This document shows, piece by piece, positions 28,010-36,631 of a stretch of 64,000 nucleotides of DNA (position 1 is the first letter of the stretch; each line of letters begins with the position of its first letter). The position numbers were made by a program, and so were the translations under genes. This stretch comes from Desulfovibrio desulfuricans (GTDB lineage Bacteria > Desulfobacterota > Desulfovibrionia > Desulfovibrionales > Desulfovibrionaceae), in the NCBI RefSeq assembly GCF_024460775.1, contig NZ_JANFYZ010000004.1, forward strand, positions 281,604 to 345,603, written 5' to 3'. The notes below the pieces were generated by a model. The model did not search any database, had not been told where the DNA came from, and was given only the letters and a program-made list of their open reading frames with translations.

Positions 28010-28109
28010 TAATCATTTTTACCAATAAATCAATGTATTCACTGGTTATTCAATCAAGTTTGTGAAAATAAGTCCATCATTCTCATGAGATATCTGGCAG
28101 CATACTTTT

Positions 28110-28125
28110 TGGCACACCAATTGCT
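28110..28125 (+). promoter_or_regulatory. Sigma-54 (-24/-12) promoter of the suy operon
   Basis: TGGCACACCAATTGCT matches the sigma-54 consensus TGGCAC-N5-TTGC(A/T) at every defined position, with ten bases between the GG and GC dinucleotides. Transcription should start near 28136, giving a leader of about 170 bases before suyA. The neighbouring activator has the GAFTGA loop needed to open such promoters. The rest of 27972-28304 is AT-rich and holds no other gene. Confidence 0.88.
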
Positions 28126-28304
28126 CTATATCTTGCAGCAAGGCTTAAAGGCAGAAAATATTATTGGTATTTATGTGTGGATATACAATACTCCACAGAT
28201 GCAAACTAATAATTTTGCAAAATGTACTCTTGTTTTGCTCATACTGCCATTAAGTTTTTGCTTCAAAAAACTTTTTTATAGCAATGTTATTAAAGGAGAG
28301 CGGT

Positions 28305-28589
28305 ATGGTAACCCATTTTGTGGTTCACGAACCCGGCGATAGCGTCGGCGTTATCGTTGTCGAAGGGGTGAAGAAAGGCGACAAGCTCAATGGCTGGGTC
28401 ATGGACGGCAACCAGAGCATCGACTTTGAAACGCTGAACGACATTCCGATCGGCCACAAGATTGCCCTTAAGGATATGGCTGTGGGCGACACCGTCATCA
28501 AGTACGGCACTGACATTGGCAAGGTTGTGCAGCCCATCAAGCGTGGCGAGCACCTGCATGTCCACAACGTCAAAACCAAAAGGTGGTGA
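28305..28589 (+). CDS. suyA: (2R)-sulfolactate sulfo-lyase, small (alpha) subunit
   Basis: A 94-residue SAF-domain protein of the altronate/galactarate dehydratase family. Its end, [10 protein letters not shown], and the core [22 protein letters not shown] agree with SuyA as I remember it. SuyA and SuyB together cleave (R)-sulfolactate to pyruvate and sulfite. I chose ATG 28305 because AAAGGAGAG stands five bases before it; an ATG seven codons earlier precedes this site. It is the first gene of the operon, four bases before suyB. An alternative is a small subunit of another UxaA-type lyase, but the partner protein argues for SuyA. Confidence 0.82.
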   Translation: MVTHFVVHEPGDSVGVIVVEGVKKGDKLNGWVMDGNQSIDFETLNDIPIGHKIALKDMAVGDTVIKYGTDIGKVVQPIKRGEHLHVHNVKTKRW

Positions 28590-28593
28590 TCTG

Positions 28594-29754
28594 ATGCAAC
28601 AGACATTTATGGCCTATCGCCGCGAAAATGGCCGCGTGGGCATCCGTAACCACGTTATCATTCTGCCCCTGGACGATCTTTCCAACGCCGCTTGCGAAGC
28701 GGTAGCCAACAACGTCAAGGGCACCCTGGCTCTTCCCCACGCTTATGGCCGCCTTCAGTTCGGCGAAGACCTTGACCTGCATTTCCGCACGCTGATCGGC
28801 GTGGGCTCCAACCCCAACGTTGCCGCCGTTATCGTTATCGGCATTGAGCCCCAGTGGACCAAGCGCGTGGTAGACGGTATCGCCAAGACCGGCAAGCCCG
28901 TTGAAGGATTTGCCATCGAACAGCACGGCGACCTTGAAACCATTTGCAGCGCCTCCCGCAAGGCCAAGGAATTCATGCACTTCGCCACCGAACTGCAACG
29001 CACCGAATGCAAGGTAAACGAGTTGTGGGTTTCCACCAAGTGCGGTGAATCCGACACCACCTCCGGTATTGCCGCCAACCCCACCGTTGGCAACGCTTTT
29101 GACAAACTGTGGGAAAAGGGCGCCACCACCCTCTTTGGTGAAACCACTGAGATCACCGGCGGCGAACATCTGGTTATGGAACGTTGCGCCAACGATGAGG
29201 TCCGGGCCAAGTTCAAGGGCTTTTTTGACCGCTACGCCAAGGTTGTGGACGACCACAAAACAGACGATCTCAGCGACTCCCAGCCCACCAAGGGCAACAT
29301 TGAAGGCGGCCTGACCACCATTGAAGAAAAAGCCCTGGGCAATGTGCAGAAAATTGGCCGCAAAGCCCCTGTTATCGGCTGCCTCGACAAGGCTGAAATG
29401 CCCACCGGCCCCGGCTTGTGGTTCATGGATTCTTCTTCCGCCGCTGCTGAAATGGTTACGCTCTGCGCGGCCTCCGGTTTTGTGGTGCACTTTTTCCCCA
29501 CGGGCCAGGGCAACATCATCGGCAATCCCATTCTGCCGGTGATTAAACTTTCGGCCAACCCCCGTACCGTGCGCACCATGAGCGAGCACATCGATGTTGA
29601 CGTTTCCGGTATTCTGCGCCGCGAAATCAACCTTGATGCCGCTGGCGACAAGCTGCTTGAAATGATGTTCCGCACCTGCAATGGACGCAATACATCCGCT
29701 GAAGTTCTGGGACACAGAGAATTCATTATGACCCGTTTGTACGAAAGCGCCTAA
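28594..29754 (+). CDS. suyB: (2R)-sulfolactate sulfo-lyase, large (beta) subunit
   Basis: The 386-residue partner of SuyA, from the C-terminal family of altronate/galactarate dehydratases. It is iron-dependent in relatives, and Cys residues are conserved in [16 protein letters not shown] and [10 protein letters not shown]. Segments such as [42 protein letters not shown] and [20 protein letters not shown] fit SuyB closely and fit sugar-acid dehydratases less well. AAAGGTGG precedes the ATG. Cleavage would give pyruvate for growth and sulfite for the dissimilatory sulfite reductase expected in this organism. A strong hairpin follows before the transporter genes. Confidence 0.85.
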   Translation: MQQTFMAYRRENGRVGIRNHVIILPLDDLSNAACEAVANNVKGTLALPHAYGRLQFGEDLDLHFRTLIGVGSNPNVAAVIVIGIEPQWTKRVVDGIAKTGKPVEGFAIEQHGDLETICSASRKAKEFMHFATELQRTECKVNELWVSTKCGESDTTSGIAANPTVGNAFDKLWEKGATTLFGETTEITGGEHLVMERCANDEVRAKFKGFFDRYAKVVDDHKTDDLSDSQPTKGNIEGGLTTIEEKALGNVQKIGRKAPVIGCLDKAEMPTGPGLWFMDSSSAAAEMVTLCAASGFVVHFFPTGQGNIIGNPILPVIKLSANPRTVRTMSEHIDVDVSGILRREINLDAAGDKLLEMMFRTCNGRNTSAEVLGHREFIMTRLYESA

Positions 29755-29764
29755 GTTGCGTTAT

Positions 29765-29795
29765 GTATCCTGGGAAAGTTGCTTTCCCAGGATAC
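29765..29795 (+). terminator. Strong intercistronic hairpin between suyB and tctC
   Basis: A perfect 14-bp stem (29765-29778 with 29782-29795) with a three-base loop is followed by TTTCCTCCCC. The T-run is short, so part of transcription may stop here or the hairpin may protect the suyAB mRNA, giving more lyase than transporter. Confidence 0.65.
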
Positions 29796-29843
29796 TTTCC
29801 TCCCCAAAAAAGGAATGATACTGCTTTCGAAAAGGAGGCCTAG

Positions 29844-30806
29844 ATGAAGTTCAAAGCCATTTTACCTTGCCTTTTCCTCGCCCTCTCCCTCATTTCAATG
29901 GCTGCCCATCCGGTTGCCGCCGCGTACCCAGACAAACCCGTCAGCATGATCATTGCTTTTACCGCAGGTGGCTCCAGTGATGTTCAAGCACGCATCATGC
30001 AAAAGTACTGGGATAAATATGTCAAAGAACCCTGGGTGTTTGTGTATAAACCCGGCGCTGGCGGCATTATCGGCTTTACGGAAATAGCCAAGGCAAACCC
30101 TGATGGCTACACCATCGGCGGCCTTAACGTCCCGCATCTCGTACTTCAATCCCTTGCACAGCGCGCCTCTTTCAATGCAGACAGCTTTGAATACATTGCC
30201 CAGGTGGTCAACGACCCACAGTGCATCGCCGTGCTTAAGTCAAGTAAGTTCAAGTCGTTCAAGGATATTATTGATGCCGCAAAGGCTTCTCCCAATGCAG
30301 TCAGGGTTGGGCTTGTCGGCCCGCTGAGCGGCCATCATCTGATGTTTCTGGAGTTCAACAAACTCTTCCCTGATGTGAAGCTGAGCCGTGTTTTTTATAA
30401 AGGAGCCGCTGATCAGAACGCGGCCCTGCTTGGCGGCGAAGTTGATCTGATTTTTGGCAATATCAACGATGTCATGCGCTCCATTGACGAATTTAATGTG
30501 CTCAATGTTGCGGCAGAAAAGCGCAATGACTTTTTGCCCGATGTGCCGACCCTGCGTGAACAAAACGTGAATCTTGTTTCTGACATACGGCGCATTTTTG
30601 CTGCCCCCAAGGGCACCCCCGCGGACAAAATGGCGTTTTTGCGGGAAACTTTTAAGAAAATCTGCAACGATCCCGGATATCTGGCGGACATGAAAAAAGC
30701 CGGCCAACCTGCGGAGTACCTGGATGGAGCTGCCACAGCAGCCTACATCCGATCTGTCGAGGAAAAAGACAAAGCTCTGCTCTCAGAAGCCGGCCTACTC
30801 AAATAG
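29844..30806 (+). CDS. tctC: Tripartite tricarboxylate transporter, periplasmic binding protein (TctC/Bug family)
   Basis: The 320-residue solute receptor of a TTT transporter. A signal peptide (about 1-27, ending PVAAA) is followed by the family opening YPDKPVSMIIAFTAGGSSDVQAR. Further family features are PGAGGIIGFTEIAKANPDGYTIG, KGAADQNAALLGGEVDL and FAAPKGTPADKM. It binds its anionic ligand in the periplasm and passes it to TctAB. AAGGAGG precedes the ATG. Its place in the suy operon suggests sulfolactate or a related hydroxy acid as ligand; TTT systems are known for sulfolactate uptake in other bacteria. Confidence 0.93.
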   Translation: MKFKAILPCLFLALSLISMAAHPVAAAYPDKPVSMIIAFTAGGSSDVQARIMQKYWDKYVKEPWVFVYKPGAGGIIGFTEIAKANPDGYTIGGLNVPHLVLQSLAQRASFNADSFEYIAQVVNDPQCIAVLKSSKFKSFKDIIDAAKASPNAVRVGLVGPLSGHHLMFLEFNKLFPDVKLSRVFYKGAADQNAALLGGEVDLIFGNINDVMRSIDEFNVLNVAAEKRNDFLPDVPTLREQNVNLVSDIRRIFAAPKGTPADKMAFLRETFKKICNDPGYLADMKKAGQPAEYLDGAATAAYIRSVEEKDKALLSEAGLLK

Positions 30807-30860
30807 ATTTTTTGGACAGGATGGGCAGCAGACTGGCCATCCTGTCCCCAGGAGCCACAT

Positions 30861-32414
30861 ATGACCGAGTTTATCGTTCCATCGCTTCTGAACCTCATTG
30901 ATCCCCTGAATATCTTCCTTATGGTTGTCGGCCTCACAGGCGGCATAGTCATTGGCGCCCTGCCGGGTCTTTCGGCTACCATGGGTGTTGCCCTGATGGT
31001 CCCCGCGACCTTTGCCATGAATCCTACCTCGGGTCTTGTCATGCTCGGCGCCATTTATGTAGGCGCCATTTACGGCGGTTCCAACTCGGCGGTGCTCATC
31101 TGCACACCAGGTACGCCTTCTTCTGTTGCCACAACTTTTGACGGCTGGCCGCTTACGCAACACGGCGAAGCGGACAAAGCCCTGTATACCTCGCTGCTTT
31201 CCTCTGCTTTTGGCGGCATTGTAGGTGTATTCTTCCTTTTGTTCCTTGCTGGCGCTCTGGCTCGATTTGCCCTGCAATTCGGCGGGCCGGAAAATTTCTG
31301 GCTGTGTCTTTTTGGTTTGAGCACCATTGCCGTTATGAGCCCCGGAAACATGGGCAAGGGTATTGTTTCTGGCGCGATAGGGCTGCTTATCTCCACCATT
31401 GGCATTGATCCCAATGCTGGCGTACCCAGGTTCACATTTGGTTCTTACGGCCTGGTTCAGGGTGTTTCCGTCATCCCGTGCATGATTGGCCTTTTTTCGT
31501 TCTCGCAAGTGCTTTATCTGATTGGTACTGATAAAACATTTGTGGCTGACTACAATCCCCGCAAGGGCACGTTTGGAAAAACAGCCTCATACCTCGCCCG
31601 CCGATGCAAAAAAATTCTGCTGCGCTCGTCGCTTATTGGCACATGGGTGGGAATGCTGCCCGGAGCAGGCGGAGAAATTGCCTCCATCATCGCATACAAT
31701 GAGAGCAAACGATGGGCCAAAGATCCTTCCATTTACGGCAAGGGATGCATAGAGGGTGTTGCCGCGTCTGAAAGCGCCAACAATGCGGTCATCGGTGGTT
31801 CTCTTATCCCCATGCTGACCTTGGGGATTCCCGGCAGCGCCGTTGCAGCCGTGATTCTTGGGGCGCTTATGGCGCATGGCATCCAGCCTGGATTCAAGAT
31901 TTTTTCTGCCACAGGCGATCTGGCCTACACATTCATATTTTCGCAGTTTGCCGTAAATCTGCTCATGATTCCCATTGGCTTTGTTCTGTGCCGCTGCATG
32001 GCAAAACTGCTGACGCTGAGGCTGACCTTTGTGGCCATTGGCATTGTGGTTCTGTCATATATTGGCGCTTATGCCATTTCCAACAGCATAATCGACATAT
32101 GGGTTGTTATGGTGTTCGGTTTTGTGGGCTTTTTTGGCGGCAAGCTTGGCATGGACACCGGGGCAATGGCCCTGGGCGTTATTCTGGGGCCCATGATTGA
32201 AGAAAACCTTGGCAAGTGCCTTGATCTTGCCCACTCCGTGCCGGGCGGCCTCCCTGCCATCATGCTCAACAGCACCATCAGCAAGGTGCTTGTGCTTGCG
32301 TTGGCGCTTTCATTGGCCACCCCGTATCTGCTGCACCTGAAAAAACTGCGTATGCAGGAAAATGAAGCAAAATGTCGCTGTCAGGATGAACGCCCGGAGA
32401 ATGCCAATGTGTAA
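30861..32414 (+). CDS. tctA: Tripartite tricarboxylate transporter, large membrane subunit (TctA)
   Basis: A 517-residue inner-membrane protein with about twelve segments, the channel subunit of the TTT transporter. Family motifs are GALPGLSATMGVALMVPATF near the N-terminus and the related internal repeat GMLPGAGGEIASIIAY near residue 265. ESANNAVIGGSLIPMLTLGIPG follows. AGGAG precedes the ATG. Its last codons overlap tctB, which suggests translational coupling. Confidence 0.95.
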   Translation: MTEFIVPSLLNLIDPLNIFLMVVGLTGGIVIGALPGLSATMGVALMVPATFAMNPTSGLVMLGAIYVGAIYGGSNSAVLICTPGTPSSVATTFDGWPLTQHGEADKALYTSLLSSAFGGIVGVFFLLFLAGALARFALQFGGPENFWLCLFGLSTIAVMSPGNMGKGIVSGAIGLLISTIGIDPNAGVPRFTFGSYGLVQGVSVIPCMIGLFSFSQVLYLIGTDKTFVADYNPRKGTFGKTASYLARRCKKILLRSSLIGTWVGMLPGAGGEIASIIAYNESKRWAKDPSIYGKGCIEGVAASESANNAVIGGSLIPMLTLGIPGSAVAAVILGALMAHGIQPGFKIFSATGDLAYTFIFSQFAVNLLMIPIGFVLCRCMAKLLTLRLTFVAIGIVVLSYIGAYAISNSIIDIWVVMVFGFVGFFGGKLGMDTGAMALGVILGPMIEENLGKCLDLAHSVPGGLPAIMLNSTISKVLVLALALSLATPYLLHLKKLRMQENEAKCRCQDERPENANV

Positions 32415-32865
32415 AAGCAATCAAGATATCCTGTGCGGACTGTGTTTTCTGGCAATCAGCGCCGCTTTCGCCGTGCAGATGCAAGAGCTGGAAGACGTGA
32501 CGCGCGTCTTTCCTGCGGCGCTTCTTACGGTGATCGCCCTTGGCGGGGTGTGGTTTGTCGGTAAGGGGATATACCTGAAACGGCGTGACAATACTTCTTG
32601 TGAAACCGAAGCCGTTGCCTGGAAAAAGGTAGCAATAATTGCCGCAATAGCATTGATTTACGCGGTGTTGTTATCAATCCTTGGCTTCTTTGTCAGCACG
32701 GCTGCCTTTATTTTTTGCACGTCCATGATTCTGGGCGACAAAAACAAAGGTATTGGGCATCTGGCCAAAGTCAGCATGCTGTATTCCCTGATATTTTGCC
32801 TCTTGATCTGGCTCAGCTTTGTGAAACTGCTCAATGTACCCACGCCCACAGGCATGTTTTTTTAG
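32407..32865 (+). CDS. tctB: Tripartite tricarboxylate transporter, small membrane subunit (TctB)
   Basis: A 152-residue membrane protein with four predicted segments, the poorly conserved small subunit of TTT transporters. I chose the second of two nearby ATGs (32407) because GGAGA lies six bases before it. This start overlaps the end of tctA by eight bases. The call relies mainly on size, membrane pattern and position between tctA and the enzyme genes. Confidence 0.85.
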   Translation: MCKSNQDILCGLCFLAISAAFAVQMQELEDVTRVFPAALLTVIALGGVWFVGKGIYLKRRDNTSCETEAVAWKKVAIIAAIALIYAVLLSILGFFVSTAAFIFCTSMILGDKNKGIGHLAKVSMLYSLIFCLLIWLSFVKLLNVPTPTGMFF

Positions 32866-32931
32866 AAACATGCCTGAATAGAACATCGGCAAGTTTGTTG
32901 TGATTCACTGCATTACATGGAGATGTGTGGG

Positions 32932-34023
32932 ATGAAAATTACTGATGTGCAGGCTATACCTTTGCGCATTCCGCAAAAAATAAAGGCTTCAAAATCTGAA
33001 AAATGTTTTAACACTGAAAGCGACGGCCATGTACTGGTAAAAATTCACACGGATGAAGGAATAACCGGAATTGGCGAAGCCTGGCGGCTCACGCCATGCG
33101 CCGTGGCAAAATTCATCGTTGAAGCTCTCAAACCCCGGTTGATGGGCGCTGACCCTACATGCATCGATGCCTTGTGGCAAAAAATGTACATCGCCACCTT
33201 CAGATACGGGCGCAAAGGGATGGTACTGAACGCCATCAGCGGCGTTGAAATCGCCCTGTGGGACATCCTGGGAAAAATGAGCGGCCTCCCGGTCTACAAA
33301 TTACTCGGGGGCGCGCACCACAGTTCCATTCGTGGATACGCCAGCCTCCCTCCATACCCGACGCCGGAAGAAGCAGCGGAAGACGCCGCGGCCCAGGCCG
33401 GAGACGGCTATCATATGGTCAAATTGCACCAGCGGGATGTGGCATCTGTGGCTGCAACGAGAAAAGCCATTGGCGACAACGTTGAACTTGCGCTGGATGT
33501 CAACGGCTGCTGGAGCAGACGGGAAGCGGTTACCATGGCGCAGCGCATGGAAAAATATTCCCTCCGCTGGCTTGAAGAGCCCGTCAGCCCCATGGATGAT
33601 TATGATGGTCTGAGCTTCATACGCGAACGCAGCAACATCAGCATTGCCGCAGGCGAAAATGAATACACCCACTATGGCTTCAAAACCCTGATTGAAAAAA
33701 ACGCCGTTGATATTTTACAGCCCGACGTTATCAAGGCCGGAGGATTGTCCTGCTGCCGCAAAATTCTGGGCATGGCAGAAGCCTGGAATATTCCCCTGAT
33801 AACCCACTCGTTCTATTACGGCGCAGGTGTGGCGGCCACAGCCCATTTTGTCATGGCAAACCCCTTTGGCAACGAAATGGAAATCTGCACCACCCCCATT
33901 GAAGAAAGCTTCATCAGCCCGGATTTCCGGCCTGTCCACGGCAAAATAACAGTTTCTGACGCGCCGGGGCTGGGCATAGACGTGAATGAGGATGTTGTTA
34001 AGCATTACCGTATAGACATTTGA
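32932..34023 (+). CDS. Mandelate racemase / enolase superfamily enzyme with a K-x-H motif
   Basis: A 363-residue enzyme with the capping domain (about 1-125) and TIM barrel of the MR/MLE superfamily, which removes the proton alpha to a carboxylate using Mg2+. Metal ligands are Asp189, Glu215 and Glu242. The Asp265-His292 pair matches the His-Asp dyad of mandelate racemase. The second acid/base motif, normally K-x-K in the racemase group, reads Lys164-Leu-His166. A Glu near 315-317 matches the electrophilic Glu. It could be a 2-hydroxyacid racemase or an acid-sugar dehydratase. I chose ATG 32932 (TGGAG upstream). Its place after the transporter suggests it handles the imported acid. Confidence 0.85.
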   Translation: MKITDVQAIPLRIPQKIKASKSEKCFNTESDGHVLVKIHTDEGITGIGEAWRLTPCAVAKFIVEALKPRLMGADPTCIDALWQKMYIATFRYGRKGMVLNAISGVEIALWDILGKMSGLPVYKLLGGAHHSSIRGYASLPPYPTPEEAAEDAAAQAGDGYHMVKLHQRDVASVAATRKAIGDNVELALDVNGCWSRREAVTMAQRMEKYSLRWLEEPVSPMDDYDGLSFIRERSNISIAAGENEYTHYGFKTLIEKNAVDILQPDVIKAGGLSCCRKILGMAEAWNIPLITHSFYYGAGVAATAHFVMANPFGNEMEICTTPIEESFISPDFRPVHGKITVSDAPGLGIDVNEDVVKHYRIDI

Positions 34024-34073
34024 TCAACCCCGCTTGGCAAAGGTGGGCAAGCATTCAGCGCAGGGGACAAAAC

Positions 34074-34745
34074 ATGCGGTATGCCATCAACTGTCAGATT
34101 GACCGCCTTTCGTCTGAAATTGTGCGCCAGTACGCTGATCTGGCTGTTGCGGACATCTGCGACGCTCTGGGCCGCAACGCCGCCCTGCCGTCAGCGCTCA
34201 AGCCCTTTAACAACAACCGCATTCTGGGTACAGCCTATACCGTCAATCTGCCAGCAAGTGAAAATCTGCTGCTCTACTATGCTGTAGACAACGCCAGACC
34301 CGGCGACGTGCTGGTAATATCCTGCGCGGGCTATACGGAAAGAGCCGTAGCTGGTGAAATTGTAGCGGCACTTGGCAAGGCTCGCGGTCTGGCAGGCTTT
34401 GTGATTGATGGAGCCGTGCGTGATGCCGAAGCCCTGCGGCAGACGGATTTTCCCGTCTACGCGCGGGCGGTGTCGCCCAACGGGCCATACAAGGACGCCT
34501 GCGGCGAAATCAACATACCTGTCAGCATGGGCAACGTGGTTATTCAGCCCGGTGATCTGATCGTGGCGGATGCGGACGGCATTGTGTCCATCCGTCGGCA
34601 GGAGGCAGCTTCTGTGGCGGAACAGGCCCGCAAAATTACGGAAGCTGGTTTAAAAAAGCTGCAATCAATTGAAAAACACGGTTCAATGGACATGACATGG
34701 CTTTATGACAAACTCGCCAAAAGCTGCTGCGATATCCACAGCTAG
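34074..34745 (+). CDS. RraA-family protein (HMG/CHA-aldolase / oxaloacetate decarboxylase-like)
   Basis: A 223-residue protein of the RraA-like fold. It shows GFVIDGAVRDAEAL (family Arg-Asp pair), PGDVLVISCAG and QPGDLIVADADGIVSI. Members include divalent-metal-dependent 4-hydroxy-4-methyl-2-oxoglutarate aldolases, which also decarboxylate oxaloacetate, and regulators of RNase E. In this catabolic operon an enzyme is more likely. AGGGG precedes the chosen ATG; a frame starting at 34020 overlaps the MR gene and lacks family similarity there. It is the last gene before the operon terminator. Confidence 0.8.
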   Translation: MRYAINCQIDRLSSEIVRQYADLAVADICDALGRNAALPSALKPFNNNRILGTAYTVNLPASENLLLYYAVDNARPGDVLVISCAGYTERAVAGEIVAALGKARGLAGFVIDGAVRDAEALRQTDFPVYARAVSPNGPYKDACGEINIPVSMGNVVIQPGDLIVADADGIVSIRRQEAASVAEQARKITEAGLKKLQSIEKHGSMDMTWLYDKLAKSCCDIHS

Positions 34746-34840
34746 TACCTTTCATGGTGGGTAGTTGCGGGGGAGGGGTAGTCTTGCAAAAGACCCTCCG
34801 CGCGCCCACCTCCGCATCAGGCGCGAACCATAGTAACGCA

Positions 34841-34866
34841 AAACGCCCGCATCTGCGGGCGTTTTT
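34841..34866. terminator. Terminator shared by the suy operon and the following minus-strand gene
   Basis: AAACGCCCGCA pairs with TGCGGGCGTTT around a tiny loop and is followed by TTTTTATA on the plus strand. A-rich sequence on the other side lets it also serve the minus-strand sigma-54 activator that ends at 34898. Confidence 0.9.
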
Positions 34867-34897
34867 ATATATGTCAGAAAAAATTATCCGTGCAATA

Positions 34898-36394
34898 TCA
34901 GTCGATGGGGTGCCCGGCAGCGCGGTATTCGTTCAGCTTGTTGCGCAGCGTGCGCACTGAAATACCCAGTAGATCGGCGGCCTGCGTACGGTTGCCGGAG
35001 GTTACCTCCAGCCCCTTGAGAATCATAATGCGCTCCATCTCGTGCAAGGGGATCACAGCGCCCTGCATGCGGTTCTCTCCAGCCGGTACGCCCGGTGCCG
35101 GGGCATATTCACCCGAGCGTGGTGCGTCAACATCCTGAACAGCCGCAGAAGCGGCCAATGCGTTGGCATGGGCTTCTTCCACCAGAGCAGCCGACTGGGG
35201 AGCTTCTTCTTCAAACAGCGGCCAGTCTTCATTTTCAAGCAGAAAATGGCAAGGCTCAACAGGCCGGCCATTAGCCAGCAGCACTGCGCGTTCCATCAGA
35301 TTTTGCAGTTCGCGCACATTGCCGGGAAAATCATACTGCTGCAACCAGGCAATTGCGCTTTCAGAAAGGGGGGCGGCAGGCAACTGGTATTCACGCGTAT
35401 ACATGCCGATGAAAAATCTGGCCAGTTCCAGCACGTCATCCCCGCGCTCGCGCAACGAAGGCAGCCGCAGAGGAATAACGTTCAGCCGAAAATACAAGTC
35501 CTGACGGAACTTGCCCTCTTTTACCCAGCCTTCAAGATCACGGTTGGTAGTGGCAAGCACGCGCACATCAACCTTGATGGTCTCGGTGCCGCCCACGCGG
35601 TCGATCTCGCCCTCCTGAAGCACACGGAGGAGCTTTGCCTGCAGGGCCAGATCCATTTCAGAAATTTCATCAAGCAGGAGGGTGCCGCCATCGGCAAGTT
35701 CAAACTTGCCAGGCTTGCGGGCAATGGCGCCAGTGAACGCACCTTTCTCGTGCCCAAAAAGCTCGCTCTCAAGCAGGTGTTCCGGCAGGGCGGCGCAGTT
35801 CACGGCCACAAAGGGCTGCTCCGCGCGCTTGCTCATGGCATGCAGGTAGCGGGCAAACATTTCCTTACCAGTCCCCGATTCACCGGTAATCAGCACTGTA
35901 GCGCGCGATCCGGCAACCTGGCGGGCCAGTTGCAGCACACGGGCAATGGCCGGATGCTCACCCACAATACGCGGGCCGGAACCTTCGTGACGGGTTTTGT
36001 GTCCGCCAAGGGTGGACACAGCCGGAACCGGGGCAGCCTTGCGCTTCTGGCCTGCCACAGCGGCCACACGGTCCACATCCAGCGGCTCAAGCCAGTAGTC
36101 CCGCGCGCCCAGGCCCATGAGCCTCTCGGCCTCTTCAGGGCTGCCTTTGTCCGTAATAATTATGACCGGGGGAAAATTGGGGTCTTCCGCGCCAACTGCA
36201 AGCAGATCTTCCACACGAAAACCCGGCAACGCGGGGCGTGAAAAAATCACGTCCGGCCCGGATTTTTTTATAAAAACGGAAGCGCCCTTGAGATTTTCTG
36301 CAATGCCAAGCTCATAGCCCGCATTTCGCAACGCTGGAAAGACGGCAGTGACTGCCTGAGCGGGGGTAAGAAAAAGAAGACGGCGCGATGACAT
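34898..36394 (-). CDS. Sigma-54-dependent activator with a degenerate receiver domain
   Basis: A 498-residue NtrC-type protein. The N-terminal receiver fold (about 1-115) has lost its chemistry: Arg53 replaces the phospho-accepting Asp (IFSRPALPG), Thr10-Pro11 replace the acidic pair, and Glu103 replaces the Lys (WLEPLD). The AAA+ domain (about 145-380) is intact, with GESGTGKE, GAFTGA and LLLDEISEM. A Fis-type helix-turn-helix ends the protein (RTQAADLLGISVRTLRNKLNEY). It therefore probably works without phosphorylation, perhaps controlled by binding partners. I chose ATG 36394, the first residue of the receiver fold; the ribosome site is weak. Targets are unknown. Confidence 0.85.
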   Translation of the reverse strand: MSSRRLLFLTPAQAVTAVFPALRNAGYELGIAENLKGASVFIKKSGPDVIFSRPALPGFRVEDLLAVGAEDPNFPPVIIITDKGSPEEAERLMGLGARDYWLEPLDVDRVAAVAGQKRKAAPVPAVSTLGGHKTRHEGSGPRIVGEHPAIARVLQLARQVAGSRATVLITGESGTGKEMFARYLHAMSKRAEQPFVAVNCAALPEHLLESELFGHEKGAFTGAIARKPGKFELADGGTLLLDEISEMDLALQAKLLRVLQEGEIDRVGGTETIKVDVRVLATTNRDLEGWVKEGKFRQDLYFRLNVIPLRLPSLRERGDDVLELARFFIGMYTREYQLPAAPLSESAIAWLQQYDFPGNVRELQNLMERAVLLANGRPVEPCHFLLENEDWPLFEEEAPQSAALVEEAHANALAASAAVQDVDAPRSGEYAPAPGVPAGENRMQGAVIPLHEMERIMILKGLEVTSGNRTQAADLLGISVRTLRNKLNEYRAAGHPID

Positions 36395-36631
36395 GAGAAT
36401 TTTTGTATCGTTTCGCGCTTCACAATGCAACCGCCAAGGCCCAAAACAGACCATGTTCGGTTACTTGCAGCAAAAAAGGAGGAAAACAGTGTAACTTTCA
36501 GCCAGATTTGGCAGTTGCTTGGGCAAAGGCCTGCCTTGAAATATCAGCATGGAAGTGGTCAATATGTTATATTTTTTATATAATATATTGAATAATTAAC
36601 AAAAAATTCGCATCTTCGTGACAAACGACAC

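Noticed and set aside
28085..28342. An 85-codon frame in the suy leader
   Set aside because: It starts upstream of the predicted transcription start and overlaps suyA in another frame; no ribosome site.
34020..34073. 18-residue N-terminal extension of the RraA-family protein
   Set aside because: It overlaps the upstream gene and lacks a ribosome site, while ATG 34074 has AGGGG.
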